From: Bacteroidia bacterium
GTDB taxonomy: Bacteria > Bacteroidota > Bacteroidia > UKL13-3
Direction of reading: 5' to 3'
Length of the DNA: 48,293 bases
NCBI GenBank assembly: GCA_014376805.1
Contig: JACMQU010000160.1
Location: 1-48,293, forward strand
Shown here piece by piece: positions 8,191-17,191 of this stretch; position 1 is the stretch's first letter; each line of letters opens with the position of its first letter. The translations under genes were made by a program, and so were the position numbers. The notes under the pieces are model-generated. The model did not search any database and was not told where the DNA came from. It was given only the letters and a program-made list of their open reading frames with translations.

Positions 8191-8654
8191 AGCCTGTATG
8201 ATGAAAATGTTTTTTAGTCAATTTTTTTTAAACCTTATACAAGATATATTTATTTGCATCAAAATGTATTAAAAACTATTTTTACCTACATTTTACGATA
8301 GAAATAAGTCTGATAATTTTTTAAAAATTAACCTGCTTTATCTATTATTTTACATCATTTACAGATTTTATCGTATTAACTCAAATACCATAGAATTCCC
8401 GACATACAGAATTATGTAATTTTTTAAAAAAATAATGTAATTTTTTATTATTCAAGGATAGGCAACTTTGTAATAATCAAGGATGAGGAGTGGCATTATT
8501 ACCAACTACCCGTTCTTACTATTAAATATGAATATTTTTTTCTTATATCATATTAGTTAGAATAGTATGAATAGAGTAGAGCGGTTTAATCAATCAATAA
8601 ATCCAAACCAATTTTTTTTACGTAAATCAGTCTTTAACCAAATTCTAAACCAGT
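8191..8654. other. Divergent promoter region of regulator and DUF4331 operon
   Basis: 464 bp, very AT-rich, with no gene. It contains two pairs of direct repeats at 8414-8484, described separately. A frame starting at 8567 is only a shadow overlapping the DUF4331 gene. Confidence 0.6.
8414..8484 (+). promoter_or_regulatory. Two pairs of direct repeats, possible operator
   Basis: The 13-mer atgtaatttttta occurs at 8414-8426 and 8435-8447, exactly 21 bp apart. A second pair, attattcaaggat (8447-8459) and aataatcaaggat (8472-8484), is 25 bp apart. AraC-type regulators commonly bind direct half-sites about 21 bp apart, and the divergent gene encodes an AraC-type protein. Low complexity of the T-rich pair weakens the case. 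Confidence 0.4.
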
Positions 8655-10409
8655 ATGACACAACATCAACTAAAATCAATTACCAAATTAGCATTGGTAA
8701 TGTTAGTAACACTCCTTTTCAGGAATGTTGTTACGGCATCGAGCCACAGAGAGGCTCCGCTTATTTCAAAAGATCCCCTTGCAGACAACACAGACGTTTA
8801 TGCATTCCGCAGTCCTGATGATCCTAATAAGATTACCATTATTGCTAATTACATTCCATTCCAGCTTCCTGAAGGTGGTCCTAACTGGGTTTCTTTTGGT
8901 GAAAACATCCGTTATGAAGTTTATGTAGACAACGATGCATCCAAACCGGGTGCAGAAATTATTTACAGATTTACATTTACAAAAGTAAATGAAGACACTA
9001 CTACTTTCTTCAATATACGCTTAGGTAAACAAAATTTAAAAACAACTTACAAATTAGAACGCAGTACAAATGGAGGAGTCAATTTTAGTACGTTGGTTTC
9101 TGCCGGTATAGTACCTCCACCAAACATCGGACCACGCTCAATTGCAGGTGCTGCCGGTTTAAATTCACCGAGCTATGCAAGTATAATGCAAGCTTCTTTT
9201 GCAAATCCAAGTACTGGCGAAAAAGTTTACGCCGGCCCTGCCGATGATCCGTTTTTTGTTGATTTAGGTGGTGCATTTGATTTAGGAAATTTTCGTCCTA
9301 ATGGTAATGGTACAAACCCAACTAAAGATGGTGTAGCCCGTTTTAATGTGCATAGTATTGTCTTACAAATCCCTATCAATATTCTTCAGAAAAGTGGTAA
9401 AAACGCGTCACAGGCTACAAATATTCTTGATCCTGAATTTGTAATTGGTGTTTGGGCTTCTGCCAGCCGTATGCAAATGAAAACTTTAGGAACTAATGCA
9501 AGCCCAGCATATTCGGGTAACTGGGTACAGGTTTCTCGTTTAGGTATGCCATTAACAAATGAAGTTATTATCCCTATTGGAATGAAAGATAAATGGAATG
9601 CTACCAATCCATCAAACGATCTTCAATATGCTAAATATTTCAGCAATCCTGAGTTAGCTTTATATATGGATGATTCAAAATTTGGAGGTGCAGTTCCTTC
9701 CTTAAATGAATTACGTATTCAGGCTAAATCGTTAGGTTCTTTTGATTTTAGAAACGGAAGAAAAGGACTTTGGGCATTGAAAAAATCAGCAGCCGTAAAA
9801 GGCACTGCTTTAGATGATTCATTATTTGGTACTATCTTATTACCGGATTCGATGAGCCCGCGTGCAGTAGATTTATTACCTATTTTTTATACCGGTGTAC
9901 CAAACCTTATCCCTTATCAGTTAGCTACAGGTAAAAATGGCAACCCACTTGCAGCTGGTAAACCATTTATCAACAACTTCTTACCATCATTAGGTGATAT
10001 GTTAAGATTAAACATGGCTGTACCTCCAACTCAAAGAAATGACCCTAAATTTAATTCTTTAGGTATAATCTATGCCGCTGTTTTAGGTTTAACAGATAGT
10101 CTTTATAATAAAAATGCTTCTTTGCAAATGATCCCTAATATGGATGGTTTCCCTAATGGCCGTCGTCTTGAAGATGATGTAACCACTATAGAAATGCAGG
10201 CTGTTGCCGGTGTGGCTTTGGCAGCAATCGGGTTGTGGTATGATGATTATATCCCGGGAACTACTCCAAGCCCTGTTACTTTACGCTTAACAAAAGTGTT
10301 GGGATTCACTGCCGGACCAATTCAAAATGACACTACTTTTAATGGATCATTCCCATATGTACAGCAGCCTTGGAGAGGTTTTGATTACACCGAAAAACCA
10401 AGATTCTAA
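8655..10409 (+). CDS. DUF4331 exported protein, no sorting tail
   Basis: 584 residues. After a signal peptide (about 1-28, ending VVTA) comes the DUF4331 hallmark SSHREAPLI(S)KDPLADNTDVYAF. The rest matches the family over its length, including YAGPADDPFFVDLGGAFDLG, DFRNGRKGL and NGRRLEDDV. The protein ends shortly after PWRGFDY with no T9SS tail, unlike its neighbour. DUF4331 has no established activity; the conserved His/Asp-rich mature N-terminus could bind a metal, which is speculation. It is the first gene of a probable operon with the paralogue 35 bp downstream. Confidence 0.92.
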   Translation: MTQHQLKSITKLALVMLVTLLFRNVVTASSHREAPLISKDPLADNTDVYAFRSPDDPNKITIIANYIPFQLPEGGPNWVSFGENIRYEVYVDNDASKPGAEIIYRFTFTKVNEDTTTFFNIRLGKQNLKTTYKLERSTNGGVNFSTLVSAGIVPPPNIGPRSIAGAAGLNSPSYASIMQASFANPSTGEKVYAGPADDPFFVDLGGAFDLGNFRPNGNGTNPTKDGVARFNVHSIVLQIPINILQKSGKNASQATNILDPEFVIGVWASASRMQMKTLGTNASPAYSGNWVQVSRLGMPLTNEVIIPIGMKDKWNATNPSNDLQYAKYFSNPELALYMDDSKFGGAVPSLNELRIQAKSLGSFDFRNGRKGLWALKKSAAVKGTALDDSLFGTILLPDSMSPRAVDLLPIFYTGVPNLIPYQLATGKNGNPLAAGKPFINNFLPSLGDMLRLNMAVPPTQRNDPKFNSLGIIYAAVLGLTDSLYNKNASLQMIPNMDGFPNGRRLEDDVTTIEMQAVAGVALAAIGLWYDDYIPGTTPSPVTLRLTKVLGFTAGPIQNDTTFNGSFPYVQQPWRGFDYTEKPRF

Positions 10410-10444
10410 ATTTAAAAGTACACACCAATTAATAAAAAAATAAC

Positions 10445-12502
10445 ATGATGAAAACGATATATAATAAAATTTTTAAATCCATAGTTGCTTGTGCCGTATT
10501 ACTGGCAACAACAGGCAATGTGGTTGTGGCTTCGAGTCACAGGGAAGCACCACTGATTTCTTATGATCCGCTTGCCGATAATACGGATGTGTATGCTTTT
10601 AGAAGTCCTGATAATCCTACTATGATTACGATCATAGCTAACTACATTCCGTTTCAGATTCCTCAAGGTGGTCCAAACTGGGCTTCTTTTGGCGAAAATA
10701 TCCGTTACGAAATATATGTAGATAACAATGCAGCTTCACCGGGTGCTGAAATCATTTACCGCTTTACGTTTACAAAAACAAACGAAGATCCAACTACTTT
10801 TTTCAACATACGTTTAGGAAAACAAAACCTGAAAACCACATATATTGTTGAACGTAGTATCAATGGTGGAAGTAGTTTTACAACCATCATATCTAATGGT
10901 GTTGTTCCTCCTCCTAATATCGGACCACGTTCCATCTCAGGAGCAGCGGGTTTAAATTCACCTACGTATGCAAGTTTAATGCAAGGTGCTATCAAAACTG
11001 CTAACACTGGCGAAATGGTTTATGCTGGCCCTGCTGATGATCCGTTTTTTGTTGATTTGGGTGGTGCATTTGACCTTGGTGGTTTCAGATCACCTGGTCG
11101 TGATGGCGTAGCAAAACTAAATGTACATTCTATTGCTATTCAGGTTCCGATTTCAACTTTACAAAAAACAGGAAAAACCGCAAACCAGGCTATTAATATC
11201 CTTGATCCTGATTTTGTAATTGGTGTATGGGCTGCTTCAAGCCGTCAGCAAATTGAAACGTTAAGCCCAGTTGGTGACAATCCTACTTATTCAGGTAACT
11301 GGATTCAGATCTCCCGTTTAGGTATGCCTCTAACAAACGAAGCTATTATTCCTATTGGCGATAAAGACAAATGGAATGCAACTAATCCTTCAAACGATTT
11401 ACAATATGCTAAATATTTCAAAAATCCTGAGTTAGCCTTATATATGGATGATTCTAAATTTGGAACAGCAGTACCGGGATTAAGCAAATTAAGAATTCAA
11501 AGTAACTCTTTAGGTTCATTCGATTTTAGAAATGGCCATAAAGGTTTATATGGCTTAAAAGGTTCTGCCGCTGTTAAAGGTACTGCTTTGGATGATTCGT
11601 TATTTGGAACAATTTTATTGCCGGATTCAATGAGTCCGCGTGCTGTAGATATTTTACCTATATTTTATACGGGTGTTCCTAATCTTGCACCTTACCAGTT
11701 AGCTACCGGTAAAAATGGTAATCCGCTTGCCGCAGGTAAACCTTTTATCAATAACTTTTTACCTACGCTGGGTGATATGTTAAGGTTAAACATGGCTGTT
11801 CCTCCAACTCCTAGAAATGATCCTAAATTTAGTACTCTTGGTATTGTTCAGGCAGCAGTTTTAGGCTTAACTGATACTTTGTACAATAAAGACAAATCAA
11901 TTCAAATGATTCCTAATATGGATGGATTTCCTAATGGCCGTCGTTTAGAAGATGATGTTACTACCATTGAATTACAAGCTGTAAGTGGTGTTGCTTTAGC
12001 TGCAATTGGTTTATGGTATGATGATTATATTCCGGGAACTTCTCCTAGTCCTGTAACTCCTAAGTTAATAAATGTATTAACTTTTGATGCCGGTATTACT
12101 CATAATGATACTACTTTCCAGGCAAGTTTCCCTTACGTTCAAGCTCCGTGGGCAGGTTTCAGAGGACCGTCTTATTCTGCTCCTGTACTTCCACCATTGC
12201 CATCAGTAGGCATCCAAAAATTAAATATTGGTTCAAACAATACTATTGTAGCCACTAATTATCCTAATCCGTTTACAGATAACACAACTATTAAATACAA
12301 TCTGCCTTCAGATACAAAAGTAAGTATCTCTGTATATGATATAAGTGGTAAAGAAGTAGCTGTATTATCTCATAATCAATTACAAAAAGCCGGTACGCAA
12401 TCAATAGAGTTCAGTACAGGTAATTTAATTAACGGAATTTACTTTGCTCACATTATAACAAGTGAAAGCAAAACTTCTGTTAAGATGATCATTCAAAAAT
12501 AA
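10445..12502 (+). CDS. DUF4331 protein with T9SS type A tail
   Basis: 685 residues. Residues 1-29 form a signal peptide, followed by SSHREAPLISYDPLADNTDVYAF. It is closely similar along its length to the protein at 8655-10409, so the pair arose by tandem duplication. Unlike that copy, it continues for about 105 residues: a Pro-rich linker, then NYPNPFTDNTTIKYNL, SVYDISGKEVAVL and NGIYFAHI, ending VKMIIQK. This is a type A sorting tail. One copy should therefore reach the cell surface via type IX secretion while the other stays periplasmic or is exported another way. A strong terminator follows 23 bp after the stop. Confidence 0.93.
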   Translation: MMKTIYNKIFKSIVACAVLLATTGNVVVASSHREAPLISYDPLADNTDVYAFRSPDNPTMITIIANYIPFQIPQGGPNWASFGENIRYEIYVDNNAASPGAEIIYRFTFTKTNEDPTTFFNIRLGKQNLKTTYIVERSINGGSSFTTIISNGVVPPPNIGPRSISGAAGLNSPTYASLMQGAIKTANTGEMVYAGPADDPFFVDLGGAFDLGGFRSPGRDGVAKLNVHSIAIQVPISTLQKTGKTANQAINILDPDFVIGVWAASSRQQIETLSPVGDNPTYSGNWIQISRLGMPLTNEAIIPIGDKDKWNATNPSNDLQYAKYFKNPELALYMDDSKFGTAVPGLSKLRIQSNSLGSFDFRNGHKGLYGLKGSAAVKGTALDDSLFGTILLPDSMSPRAVDILPIFYTGVPNLAPYQLATGKNGNPLAAGKPFINNFLPTLGDMLRLNMAVPPTPRNDPKFSTLGIVQAAVLGLTDTLYNKDKSIQMIPNMDGFPNGRRLEDDVTTIELQAVSGVALAAIGLWYDDYIPGTSPSPVTPKLINVLTFDAGITHNDTTFQASFPYVQAPWAGFRGPSYSAPVLPPLPSVGIQKLNIGSNNTIVATNYPNPFTDNTTIKYNLPSDTKVSISVYDISGKEVAVLSHNQLQKAGTQSIEFSTGNLINGIYFAHIITSESKTSVKMIIQK

Positions 12503-12524
12503 AACATACATTCGTTTCAAATAT

Positions 12525-12558
12525 AAAGGCGGGCTTATTAAAATAAGCCCGCCTTTTC
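12525..12558 (+). terminator. Rho-independent terminator after the DUF4331 pair
   Basis: A perfect 15-bp inverted repeat with GC-rich core (aaaggcgggcttatt, 12525-12539, and its complement 12542-12556) followed by T residues. It separates the DUF4331 genes from the TPR gene, or attenuates read-through into it. Confidence 0.92.
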
Positions 12559-12573
12559 TAAAACCAATAACCA

Positions 12574-13878
12574 ATGAAAACCACTTTCCTTCCTTTTGTT
12601 TATTTACTTATTTCTTTAACGATTGCTGGTTGTAACAGTAATGCTAATAAACCTGCTGCCAAAGTAGAAACAGCTGGATACGCCCCATTAAAAGACAGAG
12701 TCGGCGAACTTTCACAAACAGGTGACTGGGCCACCACGCAGGCAAAAGCAAATGCCCTGCAGGAAAACATAAAAAAGAATCCTACAGATACTAAGTCAAG
12801 ATTATTACTTGCCCAATTATATATGCAGGAAGCCCGTATAACAGGTGAACATCCTTATTACTATCCTGCTACCCTAAAAATACTTGAAGATATACTTATT
12901 AAGGAGCCAAACAATTTTGAGGCATTGGCTTTTAAATCTTCCGTTCAGTTATCACTGCATCATTTTGCAGAAGCACTGGAGACTGGAACCAAAGCAAAAA
13001 ATATCAATTCGAACAACAGTTATATATTTGGAGTTTTATGTGATGCTAATGTAGAATTAGGGCATTATGAGGAAGCCGTTCAAATGTCAGACATCATGCA
13101 ATCTTTACGTCCCGGACTAGAAGCTTACTCGCGTGCATCTTATCTGAGAGAAATTTATGGCAACAACCAGGGAGCTATAGATGCTATGAAACTTGCCTAC
13201 CAGGCAGGTTTACCCGGATCGGAAGAAGCTTCATGGGCAGGTAATACACTGGTACATTTATATGAAAACACCGGTAAGTTAAAAGAAGCGCAACAAATGG
13301 CAGAGATGATTTTACTTCAACGCCCTTCCTATGCCTTCGCTACGGCAAGCTTAGGCAGAATTGAAATGCTGAAAGGTAATTATGATAAAGCAATTCCTTT
13401 ATTTGAAGAGGCCACTAAAAAAATGCCTGAATTTTCGTTTTATGAGGAGATGGCCAATTGCTATGAAGCAAAAGGAGATCTGTCAAAATCAAAAGAAATT
13501 TATAAAAAAGTTATTGTAATGTTAAATGAAGATGCAGCCAGCGGACATTATGCCGACATGGAACTTGCTATCGCTTACCTGCACACGGGTGAACATGAAA
13601 ATGCACTGAAGCATGCAAGTATTGAATACAATAGAAGACCCACAAATATTGATGTAAATGCAACAATGGCATGGGTTCTTTACAAAAAAGGTGATTACGT
13701 AAAGGCAAAAAAATATCTGAATACTGCTATGCAAATGAAAACTCAAAATGCCAACTTGCTCTACAAAGCAGCAGTAATTGAAAGTGCTGCCGGTGATAAA
13801 AAGTTAGGCCAGGAATTAGCTGCAAAAGCTAAAAAAATAAACCCGTCATTACAGGTTGCTTTACTGGGAAAAGTTTAA
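12574..13878 (+). CDS. TPR-repeat lipoprotein
   Basis: 434 residues. The N-terminus ends in TIAGC with Cys20 as lipidation site. From about residue 65 to the end there are consecutive tetratricopeptide-like helix pairs, for example RLLLAQLYMQEARI, NYDKAIPLFEEATKKMP and AMAWVLYKKGDYVKAKKYL, making roughly eight to ten TPRs. It is likely a periplasmic-facing outer-membrane lipoprotein serving as a scaffold. It starts 16 bp after the terminator of the DUF4331 genes and is followed by a His-rich protein and a TonB receptor in the same direction. No enzymatic motif is seen. Confidence 0.88.
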   Translation: MKTTFLPFVYLLISLTIAGCNSNANKPAAKVETAGYAPLKDRVGELSQTGDWATTQAKANALQENIKKNPTDTKSRLLLAQLYMQEARITGEHPYYYPATLKILEDILIKEPNNFEALAFKSSVQLSLHHFAEALETGTKAKNINSNNSYIFGVLCDANVELGHYEEAVQMSDIMQSLRPGLEAYSRASYLREIYGNNQGAIDAMKLAYQAGLPGSEEASWAGNTLVHLYENTGKLKEAQQMAEMILLQRPSYAFATASLGRIEMLKGNYDKAIPLFEEATKKMPEFSFYEEMANCYEAKGDLSKSKEIYKKVIVMLNEDAASGHYADMELAIAYLHTGEHENALKHASIEYNRRPTNIDVNATMAWVLYKKGDYVKAKKYLNTAMQMKTQNANLLYKAAVIESAAGDKKLGQELAAKAKKINPSLQVALLGKV

Positions 13879-14108
13879 ATAAAAGTAAAATCAAAATCTG
13901 AAATTCGTGTGTTTACGTATCTAATTGAAAATATCAAAATGCTTATGTTCTATTAAACCTTAACATAGTATAACTGAAATAAAATATATCTATAAACGGT
14001 GTTGTGTTTGATACATAATTGTTGAAACAATTCTATCTGGCACAACATTTTTTTACTTTTAAAACAAAATGTTTTCCAAATAAATTATAGTTTATTGAAC
14101 ACTAAGAA

Positions 14109-14483
14109 ATGCCCTTTTTAAAGCACATACGGTTATTTATTATACTTATTACAAGTATGTATTGCCATGGCCTTGTTAAGCCGGTTATGCCTTTAATAAA
14201 AGATGTAGTAGCTCACGTTTTTTTTGAAATGGAACATTTGTCAACAGTGCACCATGAGCATGGGCATAATCATATGCATGCTGAACTTCTTAATGAAGCC
14301 GAAGAAGAAGAAAATCATCACGCAACATCTATTAATTTCGAAACCTTTACAGATCATTTATGGTTTATAGAACCTGTTGAAATTTTACAGCCTTTTAAAC
14401 AATCTACAAAACATTTTACAGCCTATCTCAAACATATTCCTGCTATAAATTCAGATACCCCATTCGTTCCTCCAAAAATTTAA
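14109..14483 (+). CDS. Small His-rich exported protein
   Basis: 124 residues. The N-terminal hydrophobic stretch (about 8-22) looks like a signal sequence or anchor. A His/Glu cluster follows at about 52-78 (HHEHGHNHMHAE, then EAEEEENHH), a typical low-affinity metal-binding stretch for zinc, nickel or copper. The C-terminus ends in PFVPPKI. Similar small His-rich proteins often precede metal-related TonB receptors in Bacteroidota. It lies 85 bp upstream of the TonB receptor gene and is probably co-transcribed with it. Metal delivery or sensing for that receptor is inference. Confidence 0.75.
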   Translation: MPFLKHIRLFIILITSMYCHGLVKPVMPLIKDVVAHVFFEMEHLSTVHHEHGHNHMHAELLNEAEEEENHHATSINFETFTDHLWFIEPVEILQPFKQSTKHFTAYLKHIPAINSDTPFVPPKI

Positions 14484-14568
14484 ATGAGTATATAAAACAC
14501 GCTGGTTTACAGCAAACAAAATTATTTTTTGAGGTTAAACATAATCTCTAATTTATTACACTCATTTT

Positions 14569-16881
14569 ATGCATTATCATTTTATAAAACAGAAATTAAT
14601 TCTGCTTTGTATGCTATTGCTTTTATTGCAAAACATACAGGCACAAACAGCTTCCTTTAAAGGAACTGTAAACGATAAAGAAACAGGTGCGCCAATAAAA
14701 AATGTACTTGTTCATATCAACAATACAAATAACCACACACATAGCGATGACAAAGGAGACTTTTTTTTCGTTTCTATATTGCCCGGTAAATATAATCTGG
14801 AGTTTGAAAAGCCTGGTTATGAAAGCGAGCTTATAAAAGTTAGTATTTCTAATTCCGACACCGCCACATTAATAGTTTTAATGGTAAGTAAAACTATTGC
14901 TTTAAATGCTATTAGCATCTCAGTAGACAAACCTGTTTCTGCTGCTTCATCAAGTTACCTCAGCAGGATTGATTTTATTAACCGACCTAAAAATTCAGCC
15001 CAGGATATGCTCCGCTTAGTGCCTGGCTTATTTATTGCCCAACATGCAGGGGGCGGAAAGTCTGAACAGATTTTTATCCGCGGTTTTGATTGCGATCATG
15101 GAACAGACATTGCCACATTTGTAGATGGAATTCCCGTTAATATGCCGAGTCATGGACATGGACAAGGGTATGCCGATCTCCACTTTTTAATTCCCGAGGT
15201 AGTAGAAGGTATGAACATTTTTAAAGGCACATCCTCACCATTATACGGAGATTTTGCAACAGGAGCTGCCGTAAGTTTTAAAACATTAGATTCATTACCG
15301 CAAAACCTTTTACAATTAGAAACAGGTTATGTACCACGTAATAAAACGATTACCAGTAACAGAGCTTTGGCACTTTTAAAATTGCCATTTAACAATAGCA
15401 ATGTGTTGTCTTATTTTGCGGTGGATGTAATAAATAACAGAGGTTTTTTCGACAGAAGTCAGGACTTTAAGCGTATGAATTTATTTTCAAAAACTACGAT
15501 AACCATCAATGAATACAGTCGTTTAAATTTTTCAGTAACCGGTTTCGGATCATCCTGGAATGCATCGGGGCAAATACCTGAACGAGGAGTTAATTCAGGC
15601 TTAATAACACGTTTTGGCAGCATTGATCCGAATGAAGGCGGAACTACACAACGTAATAATTACAATTTAACATATATCTCCAAACTGGGTACTGGCGATT
15701 TTGAAACCCAGGCTTATATGTGTAACTATCGTTTTAAACTTTTTTCCAATTTCACCTTCTATTTAAGCGATTCTATAAACGGAGATATGATTGAACAGGA
15801 TGATAATAGAACCGTTTTGGGTTTGAACACAAAATATACGGTGGCCCATACCTTATTTAGTTTGAATAACAAACTTACCATAGGCACATCTTTCAGGTCA
15901 GACGATATTGAAAACCAGTTATGGCATGCGCCGGCAAGGGTTCGTTTAAATGCCAATGCACACAGTTTAATTCATCAACGGTCTAATGCTGTTTATGTAA
16001 ACGAAGTATTCAGATTCAATAATCATTTCAGGGCAGAAATAGGCTTAAGGTATGAGTACTTTATTTTTGATGTGGAAGACCTGCTTCCAACAACTGGATC
16101 GCATCAAAATTATTCCGGTTTTAATTATCAAACTGCGTTGAACCCAAAATTAAACCTGGTATATTCAATAAACGAAAGAACTCAATTATTTTTTAATACC
16201 GGTAGTGGTTTCCATTCTAATGATGCACGCTCATCGGTTCAGGATAAAACACAACACCGTTTACCTCTCGCTGTTAGCACAGAAATAGGTGCTCTTTTTA
16301 GGATCAACCGTAAAACGGTTATATCGGCAGCCTTATGGGATATGGAATTAAGCAATGAACTTGTATATGTAGGCGATGATGGAACTACAAAAAACAGAGG
16401 TGCTAGTCGCAGAGTGGGTATTGATATTAGTGCCAGGTCTCAATTTTTATCCTGGCTTTATTTTGATGTCGATGTTAATTTTTCAGAGAGCAGATTCACA
16501 GATACCATTTTCGGAAGCCAGCTAAAAACAAATTATTATATTCCTCTGGCACCTGTGCTTACTTCGGCCGGCGGATTAACAATTAAATTAAAGAATGCGT
16601 TTGAATGCGCTGTAAGATACCGTTTTATGAAAGACAGGCCGGGTAATGAAACTAACACCATTATTGCCCGTGGTTATAATGTTATTGATATGACCGCAAA
16701 TTATAAAATAAATAATTACAAGTTTGGTTTGGTAATAGAGAACGTATTAAATGTAAATTGGAATGAAGCTCAATTTGCCACTGAAACAAGATTAAAAAAC
16801 GAAATGTCTCAGGTTGATGAACTACATTTTACGCCGGGTACTCCTTTTTATGTTAAAGTGGTAATAGGCTATCTGTTCTGA
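14569..16881 (+). CDS. TonB-dependent outer-membrane receptor, putative metal uptake
   Basis: 770 residues. Signal peptide about 1-25 (ending IQAQ), then a carboxypeptidase-regulatory-like domain (about 28-112: FKGTVNDKETGAPIKNVLV). The plug domain (about 125-235) reads QDMLRLVPGLF, IFIRGFDCDHGTDIATFVDG and MPSHGHGQGYADLHFL, then a beta-barrel to the C-terminal Phe (GYLF). The His-rich HGHGQGY loop in the plug, plus the His-rich gene upstream, suggests a metal or metal complex as ligand rather than a glycan. There is no SusD-like partner, which also argues against a polysaccharide locus. A terminator follows at 16912. Confidence 0.9.
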   Translation: MHYHFIKQKLILLCMLLLLLQNIQAQTASFKGTVNDKETGAPIKNVLVHINNTNNHTHSDDKGDFFFVSILPGKYNLEFEKPGYESELIKVSISNSDTATLIVLMVSKTIALNAISISVDKPVSAASSSYLSRIDFINRPKNSAQDMLRLVPGLFIAQHAGGGKSEQIFIRGFDCDHGTDIATFVDGIPVNMPSHGHGQGYADLHFLIPEVVEGMNIFKGTSSPLYGDFATGAAVSFKTLDSLPQNLLQLETGYVPRNKTITSNRALALLKLPFNNSNVLSYFAVDVINNRGFFDRSQDFKRMNLFSKTTITINEYSRLNFSVTGFGSSWNASGQIPERGVNSGLITRFGSIDPNEGGTTQRNNYNLTYISKLGTGDFETQAYMCNYRFKLFSNFTFYLSDSINGDMIEQDDNRTVLGLNTKYTVAHTLFSLNNKLTIGTSFRSDDIENQLWHAPARVRLNANAHSLIHQRSNAVYVNEVFRFNNHFRAEIGLRYEYFIFDVEDLLPTTGSHQNYSGFNYQTALNPKLNLVYSINERTQLFFNTGSGFHSNDARSSVQDKTQHRLPLAVSTEIGALFRINRKTVISAALWDMELSNELVYVGDDGTTKNRGASRRVGIDISARSQFLSWLYFDVDVNFSESRFTDTIFGSQLKTNYYIPLAPVLTSAGGLTIKLKNAFECAVRYRFMKDRPGNETNTIIARGYNVIDMTANYKINNYKFGLVIENVLNVNWNEAQFATETRLKNEMSQVDELHFTPGTPFYVKVVIGYLF

Positions 16882-16911
16882 TTCTAAAAATATTTACCTA
16901 AATACATTTTT

Positions 16912-16951
16912 AAAATAACGCTCTGTGCCTTTTACACAAGCGTTATTTTTG
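16912..16951 (+). terminator. Rho-independent terminator after the TonB receptor
   Basis: aaaataacgct (16912-16922) pairs perfectly with agcgttatttt (16939-16949), followed by T. The loop of 16 bases is long but the position, 30 bp after the stop, fits. Confidence 0.8.
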
Positions 16952-17100
16952 TATTCCGCCCTTTTAATATTAATTAAGAGGTGCAAATATATTTCCCCAT
17001 TTAAAAAACTTGGGGAATAATTTCTTCACTTATTTAAGGTTAATTAATCCGTAAATCTTGTAAAACTTTGAAATAGTTGTGTAACAAAAAGATAGCGGAT

Positions 17101-17116
17101 TGGCACAACCTTTGTA
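17101..17116 (+). promoter_or_regulatory. Possible sigma-54 type promoter of the giant gene
   Basis: tggcacaacctttgta matches the -24/-12 consensus TGGCAC-N5-TTGCA at all key positions except the -12 C, which is T. It ends 75 bp before the start codon. The rest of 16952-17191 holds nothing else recognisable. Confidence 0.35.
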
Positions 17117-17191
17117 AGAACTTAGAGGTCCATTCTATGTACTTTCCTTATTATAAAAAATGCTCATCGAAAATAAACAACTAAATAAATT

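Noticed and set aside
13981..14060. Second sigma-54-like site (tggcacaacatttttttа-like) before the His-rich gene
   Set aside because: The -24 half matches but the -12 GC half is absent, being only a T run.
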